From positions 1 to 10,536 of the forward strand of contig CAYGTK010000150.1 in the NCBI GenBank assembly GCA_964352775.1: a stretch of DNA of 10,536 bases. Direction: 5' to 3'. Below the pieces are notes generated by a model. That model had not been told where the DNA came from and did not search any database. It was given only the letters and a program-made list of their open reading frames with translations. Shown here piece by piece: positions 7,439 through 10,536 of the stretch. The position numbers were made by a program, and so were the translations under genes. The DNA is from CAYGTK01 sp964352775 (GTDB taxonomy: Bacteria > Bacteroidota > Bacteroidia > Chitinophagales > CAIOSU01). Position 1 is the first letter of the stretch; each line of letters starts with the position of its first letter.

Positions 7439-8370
7439 TGGCCGATTTTTCTTCGCATAATATCAAAGTTCGCCCCTACACCCGATTAATGATGTGGTAC
7501 AGGGAGAATGATCTTTACATTCCCGGTTTCAATACGCTTGCAAGAGCAGCCTTAGCCATCAGACTTCGAAGAGAGGAACGTACCGTTGCTACTTGGATGG
7601 TAGGTAAAGAGCAAGAATTTGAAGAATGGAAGGCCACTACACCACTATTTTTCGGCTTTGGTAGCTTCCGCTCGGGAACCGTGTTTTTAGCGAATATGTT
7701 AAAAACGGAACTGCCCAATAGCCACATAGAACACGAAGCCAATGTGCTCGACCATTATCATTACTCAAAGGCCATACAAAGCGAGGAAGAGGCTTTACAC
7801 TATCTTAAGTATCATCGTCAGCAGGAACTGTATTGGCGATGCGGTGGTAAGCAAGTAGATAGATACGGCGAGATAAATCCCTTTCTTCGCCTGCATGCTA
7901 CTGCGGTTAAAAAGACTTTCCCGAAGGCGAAGCTTTTTCATGTAGTTCGCGATGGTAGGAATATAGTGCGGTCGATATATTCCAGAGAGATATTGGGTAA
8001 AAGCGACCCCCTGAATAAGCTTATATATCCACCTAAGGGTGACCCTTATTTTGAGAAGTGGAGTACGATGAGTCGGTTTGAAAAGATCTGCTGGCAATGG
8101 CAATACGACAATGCCTATCTACTGAAGGTGATCGGTAAACCCATCAAATTTGAATTGCTGCGGAGTGACTACGATTACTTTAAAAGCGAGCTGCTTGACC
8201 AAATTGGAGTAGATATAGATGCTTTAACTTGGCAAGGATATGTTTCTCAAAAACAGAACGTTACGCCAACTTATCGCTTGCCGCACTACAAAGATTGGAC
8301 AGCTACCCAACAGCAGCAGTTCAAAAGTATTTGCGGTGAGGTGATGCAGCGTTGCGGTTACGAACTTTAA
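7438..8370 (+). CDS. PAPS-dependent sulfotransferase family protein
   Basis: A 310-residue sulfotransferase that should transfer sulfate from 3'-phosphoadenosine 5'-phosphosulfate (PAPS). The 5'-phosphosulfate loop is visible as FGFGSFRSGTVFLANML (72-88), matching the GxxRSGTTxL pattern of the family, and the 3'-phosphate loop as VVRDGRNIVRSIYSR (169-183) with Arg171 and Ser179. The remainder resembles the Sulfotransfer_3 type used on carbohydrates and small molecules. No signal peptide or membrane segment is seen, so it is cytoplasmic, where PAPS is made. An N-terminal extension of about 70 residues before the loop is rich in Arg and aromatic residues. The ATG shares one base with the stop of the acyltransferase (TAATG), a strong sign of coupled translation. 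Context suggests that it sulfates the same sugar or lipid handled by the preceding enzymes. No PAPS synthesis genes lie in the window. Confidence 0.9.
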   Translation: MADFSSHNIKVRPYTRLMMWYRENDLYIPGFNTLARAALAIRLRREERTVATWMVGKEQEFEEWKATTPLFFGFGSFRSGTVFLANMLKTELPNSHIEHEANVLDHYHYSKAIQSEEEALHYLKYHRQQELYWRCGGKQVDRYGEINPFLRLHATAVKKTFPKAKLFHVVRDGRNIVRSIYSREILGKSDPLNKLIYPPKGDPYFEKWSTMSRFEKICWQWQYDNAYLLKVIGKPIKFELLRSDYDYFKSELLDQIGVDIDALTWQGYVSQKQNVTPTYRLPHYKDWTATQQQQFKSICGEVMQRCGYEL

Positions 8371-8390
8371 GACCAAATAAAGTGGAGCAA

Positions 8391-9209
8391 ATGGTGCACG
8401 ATCAGGAATTTAAATATAAAGATGGCAGCACGGTAACAGTCTCAATAGCTGAAGTAGAAGGTGCTAAAGAGACACTAGTCTTTCTTCCAGCATTGGGAGT
8501 AAGGGCGTCTTATTACAAAGGCTTTATTGAAGAAACTGCGAATAAACTGGGCCTAAGAGTACTTACGGTAGATTGGCGTGGACACGGTAGTTCCTCCTTA
8601 CGCCCCGCTAAGGATGTAGACTTTGGCTACCAGCAACTACTAGACGATATGGATGAACTGCTTAGCTGGATAGAAGAACAGTATCCTGATCAGCCAATAA
8701 GTTTAGGAGGACATAGCTTGGGTGGACAGCTAAGCTGCTTGTTCTATGGGCGATACTCCGATCGTGTTAAGCAATTACTCATCATCGCCTCATGCTCGGT
8801 ATATTACAAAGGCTGGAGCGGAATAGGAAAGCTCAGAGTATGGATGGTAGGTAAAGTATTCTATGGCATCGCTCGATTGGTGGGCTATTTTCCTGGAGAG
8901 CAGGTCGGTTTTGGAGGCCGAGAAGCCAAAGGTGTAATGAAAGACTGGGGCCACAATGCCACCTCAGGCAAGTATGAACTCGCAGGCAGCTCGTTCCACT
9001 ACGATGATGCTATGCAACAAGCCCAACCTAAGATACTGGCAATCAACTACAAGCCCGATACTTTCGCCCCTTTTGAGGCCACAGAATACTTGATCAACAA
9101 ATTCAACACTAACTCCCAGAAAACGCACCTTCTACTTCCTGATAAAACCCATTTCAACTGGGTGAAAGATACGGGAAGTACTTTGGATGAGGTTGGGAAG
9201 TGGTGGTAG
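8391..9209 (+). CDS. Alpha/beta hydrolase, COG4757-like
   Basis: An alpha/beta-fold hydrolase (272 residues from the ATG at 8391). The frame extends back to a TTG at 8352, which would overlap the sulfotransferase by 19 bases. I prefer the ATG because the protein then begins right before the first strand (EFKYKDGSTVTVSI) and GGAG lies a few bases upstream. Numbered from the ATG, the triad is Ser109 in GGHSLGGQ, an Asp at 223 in NYKPDTFAP and His254 in DKTHFNWV, with TVDWRGHGSS as the oxyanion-side strand. LPALGVRASYYKGF and the DW-containing middle segment match the COG4757 group of predicted hydrolases, which include esterase-like enzymes of unsettled substrate. It is the last gene of the run, 20 bases after the sulfotransferase stop. 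It could remove an ester-linked acyl group from the glycan or lipid made upstream, or be a general lipase/esterase. Its role is inferred from position only. Confidence 0.88.
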   Translation: MVHDQEFKYKDGSTVTVSIAEVEGAKETLVFLPALGVRASYYKGFIEETANKLGLRVLTVDWRGHGSSSLRPAKDVDFGYQQLLDDMDELLSWIEEQYPDQPISLGGHSLGGQLSCLFYGRYSDRVKQLLIIASCSVYYKGWSGIGKLRVWMVGKVFYGIARLVGYFPGEQVGFGGREAKGVMKDWGHNATSGKYELAGSSFHYDDAMQQAQPKILAINYKPDTFAPFEATEYLINKFNTNSQKTHLLLPDKTHFNWVKDTGSTLDEVGKWW

Positions 9210-9243
9210 GAGGTAGTGGATAAGATAAACCTACCTACTTTTG
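9205..9243 (+). terminator. Weak hairpin at the end of the glycan operon
   Basis: GGTAGG (9205-9210), which contains the hydrolase stop codon, can pair perfectly with CCTACC (9230-9235) over a 19-base loop, and TTTT follows at 9239-9242. The position is right for transcription termination, but the stem is short and the loop long, so a functional intrinsic terminator is uncertain. Confidence 0.22.
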
Positions 9244-9344
9244 AGTGGACTTGATCCCATGAACTTCCTCCAGGTGAAAGGCCTTTAGAAAGTAGGAGAG
9301 AAAAATGGTTTTGTGTTTTTTGTGAGGGAGGTGGAGTAGGATTT

Positions 9345-9384
9345 CTTAAATGCGAATGCTACCCATGTAATAATCGCTTTTAAG
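9345..9384. repeat. Imperfect inverted repeat between convergent genes
   Basis: CTTAAATGCGA (9345-9355) pairs with TCGCTTTTAAG (9374-9384) at 10 of 11 positions around an 18-base loop. It sits in the 181-base gap between the convergent hydrolase and DUF2019-type genes, 6 bases from the stop of the latter. It lacks a clear T-run on either side, so it may be a weak bidirectional terminator, a 3'-end stabilising hairpin or a protein-binding dyad. The rest of the 9210-9390 gap holds a 10-base palindrome (9277-9286), a T-rich patch near 9309-9320 and no convincing reading frame. Confidence 0.35.
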
Positions 9385-9390
9385 TGTACA

Positions 9391-10140
9391 CTAGTCGGAG
9401 TCAAATGGGAATAAAACTAGATCACCTGACTTCCACTCTGAAAGCACCATCTCAGCAGTAAAGGAGAGGATAGGTATGTTCCTGTAGTTTATATCGTCTA
9501 GCACTTGGATGGCTTCTGATTCACAAGTGCCCAAGAGGTGTGTAGCTGCCCAAACTCTAACACCCTGATCTTCATCATTCAAAAGAACAGTAAGTTCTTG
9601 CAGTCGATTTTCCGATTTAAGTAAACTAGCCACAGCCTGCATCCAATCATAATAGCTACTAGTCTTTTTTAGGTCTTCACTTTTAAAAAGCCCCTTGCTG
9701 TGGAGTCTTGCAAACTCTTTATACCTCTGTAATTCTAAACTTACTGGGATATACAATAATTTAGCTTCCAATATTCTTTTCTCAAATAATTCAATGTGCT
9801 TTGCCTCAAGATTCACTAAACCATCAAAGTGTTCTGCATCAAAGCAAAACTCAGAATATCCAAATGTTATAAAATCTCGTCCACCGGAATTGGTCACACT
9901 TGATTGCCACACCTCAAGGATTCGAGGGTCAGTAATTTGGAATAACATGTATGGCACAAAACTAGGGCTGCCATCCTCATCAATAAGATAATTAGTAAGC
10001 CCTTCAAAAACTACTACACCCGCAACAAAATACTCGTCACCTAAGTCTAGCCCGCCAAATTGGCTTATCTCTGAATAGCCATTAGGCATTTTGTGGCCCC
10101 GGAAAGCCTTGCCAGTATTATGTATACATTTCACTTTCAT
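9391..10140 (-). CDS. Hypothetical protein with C-terminal DUF2019/HEAT-like domain
   Basis: A 249-residue cytoplasmic-looking protein with no signal peptide. The N-terminal part (about 1-80, KVKCIHNTGKAF, then LGDEYFVAGVVVFEGLTNYLID) looks like a small beta-barrel domain of the kind found in short orphan proteins. The middle (105-180) is helical and charged. The C-terminal part (about 182-240) reads LTVLLNDEDQGVRVWAATHL, then SEAIQVLDDI and ends MVLSEWKSGD, matching my memory of DUF2019, a HEAT-like helical domain often found in immunity proteins of contact-dependent toxin systems. No toxin gene is next to it here. G+C counted over 9541-9780 is 87 of 240 (36%), lower than the glycan operon (45-47% in samples). 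It is downstream of scoB on the same strand but has its own candidate promoter. The immunity role is an inference from domain type; other binding roles are possible. Confidence 0.75.
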   Translation of the reverse strand: MKVKCIHNTGKAFRGHKMPNGYSEISQFGGLDLGDEYFVAGVVVFEGLTNYLIDEDGSPSFVPYMLFQITDPRILEVWQSSVTNSGGRDFITFGYSEFCFDAEHFDGLVNLEAKHIELFEKRILEAKLLYIPVSLELQRYKEFARLHSKGLFKSEDLKKTSSYYDWMQAVASLLKSENRLQELTVLLNDEDQGVRVWAATHLLGTCESEAIQVLDDINYRNIPILSFTAEMVLSEWKSGDLVLFPFDSD

Positions 10141-10165
10141 TTTACCGACAGCCCCCTTGCTGGCA

Positions 10166-10173
10166 CAAATATA
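10166..10173 (-). promoter_or_regulatory. Candidate -7 promoter element for the DUF2019-type gene
   Basis: On the minus strand TATATTTG is an exact match to the Bacteroidota TAnnTTTG element. Transcription would begin near 10160, about 20 bases before the ATG at 10140. At the usual distance upstream the minus strand reads TTTTAA, across the scoB stop codon, which matches TTTG only in part. The gene is thus probably transcribed on its own and not only by read-through from scoB. Confidence 0.38.
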
Positions 10174-10191
10174 TCGTTCATAACCAGCTTG

Positions 10192-10536
10192 TTAAAACCT
10201 CATCTCCCGCACATCACCCTTCACTACCAGCCTACCAGCAGTAGCGTTCTGAATATGCTCTACGGATACACCTGGGGCGCGTTCTATTAGTTCAAAACCA
10301 TTGGGGGTAACGTCTAATACGGCTAGGTCGGTAACAATACGTTTTACGCAGGCCACTCCGGTTAGGGGTAGGGTGCATTCTTTTAGCATTTTGCTCTCGC
10401 CTTTGCGGTTGGTGTGCATCATGGCTACAATGATGTTCTCGGCGCTGGCTACTAGGTCCATTGCGCCACCCATACCTTTTACCATTCGGCCGGGTATTTT
10501 CCAGTTGGCTATGTCTCCCATTTCTGATACCTCCAT
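10192..10536 (-). CDS. scoB: Succinyl-CoA:3-ketoacid CoA-transferase subunit B (5' partial)
   Basis: This is the C-terminal 114 residues of a 3-oxoacid CoA-transferase B subunit, a protein of about 215-220 residues; the rest is beyond the right edge. The ATG at the window end is an internal methionine, because the family sequence continues upstream of this point. Diagnostic stretches are GDIANWKIPGRMVKGMGGAM, LVASAENIIVAMMHTNRKG and KECTLPLTGVACVKRIVTDL, followed by a VTPNGFELIERAPGVSVE segment. With subunit A the enzyme moves CoA from succinyl-CoA to acetoacetate, for ketone-body or ketoacid use and supply of acetoacetyl-CoA, in the cytoplasm. The catalytic Glu is in the part not seen. The stop is 51 bases before the next gene on the same strand. 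scoA is expected beyond the window. Confidence 0.93.
   Translation of the reverse strand: MEVSEMGDIANWKIPGRMVKGMGGAMDLVASAENIIVAMMHTNRKGESKMLKECTLPLTGVACVKRIVTDLAVLDVTPNGFELIERAPGVSVEHIQNATAGRLVVKGDVREMRF

Noticed and set aside
4884..8370. Interpretation as a true Nod factor operon
   Set aside because: The glycosyltransferase has the polyprenyl-phosphate type C-terminus, the acyltransferase is a standard GNAT protein and not NodA, and no nod-box-like element or nodIJ genes are seen. Only the enzyme-class analogy is kept.
9277..9286. Ten-base perfect palindrome AAAGGCCTTT as an operator
   Set aside because: It does not extend beyond ten bases, is far from any promoter and lies between convergent gene ends, so chance is a sufficient explanation.

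Overview
The window looks like a chromosomal segment of a member of the Bacteroidota, probably a Flavobacteriia/Saprospiria-type organism. The reasons are moderate G+C (about 45-47% where I counted in the core genes), no strong Shine-Dalgarno sequences ahead of most starts, promoter-like elements resembling the Bacteroidota TTTG...TAnnTTTG pattern, and the style of the proteins (small lipoproteins, a TPR-like protein of unknown role). No RNA genes, CRISPR arrays, insertion sequences or prophage genes are visible.

Left part. A 5'-truncated plus-strand gene for a helical, TPR-like protein (1-1313) meets, stop to stop with one base between, a minus-strand operon. That operon reads lipoprotein (3881-3147), Sad/YneI-type succinate-semialdehyde dehydrogenase (3134-1770), then a small AT-rich secreted cysteine-containing protein (1731-1315), which seems to have its own promoter inside the end of the dehydrogenase gene.

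Centre. Divergent from the lipoprotein, the plus strand carries a pirin (3974-4849). It is followed by a tightly packed run of five genes (4884-9209): a polyprenyl-phosphate-type family 2 glycosyltransferase, a NodB-fold polysaccharide deacetylase, a GNAT acyltransferase, a PAPS-dependent sulfotransferase and a COG4757-like alpha/beta hydrolase. The deacetylase, acyltransferase and sulfotransferase genes overlap by 4 and 1 bases. Together the glycosyltransferase, deacetylase, acyltransferase and sulfotransferase form the same enzyme-class quartet as rhizobial NodC-NodB-NodA-NodH. The simplest reading is that they build and tailor (N-deacetylate, N-re-acylate, sulfate) an amino-sugar glycan or glycolipid of the cell envelope. 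This is the most interesting item in the window. The substrate and product cannot be read from the sequence.

Right part. A 181-base non-coding stretch (9210-9390) with two inverted repeats separates the operon from a convergent gene for a protein ending in a DUF2019/HEAT-like domain, a type often seen among toxin-immunity proteins. This gene is more AT-rich than the operon and has a good candidate promoter of its own. At the right edge, on the minus strand, lies the 3' half of scoB, encoding the B subunit of succinyl-CoA:3-ketoacid CoA-transferase.
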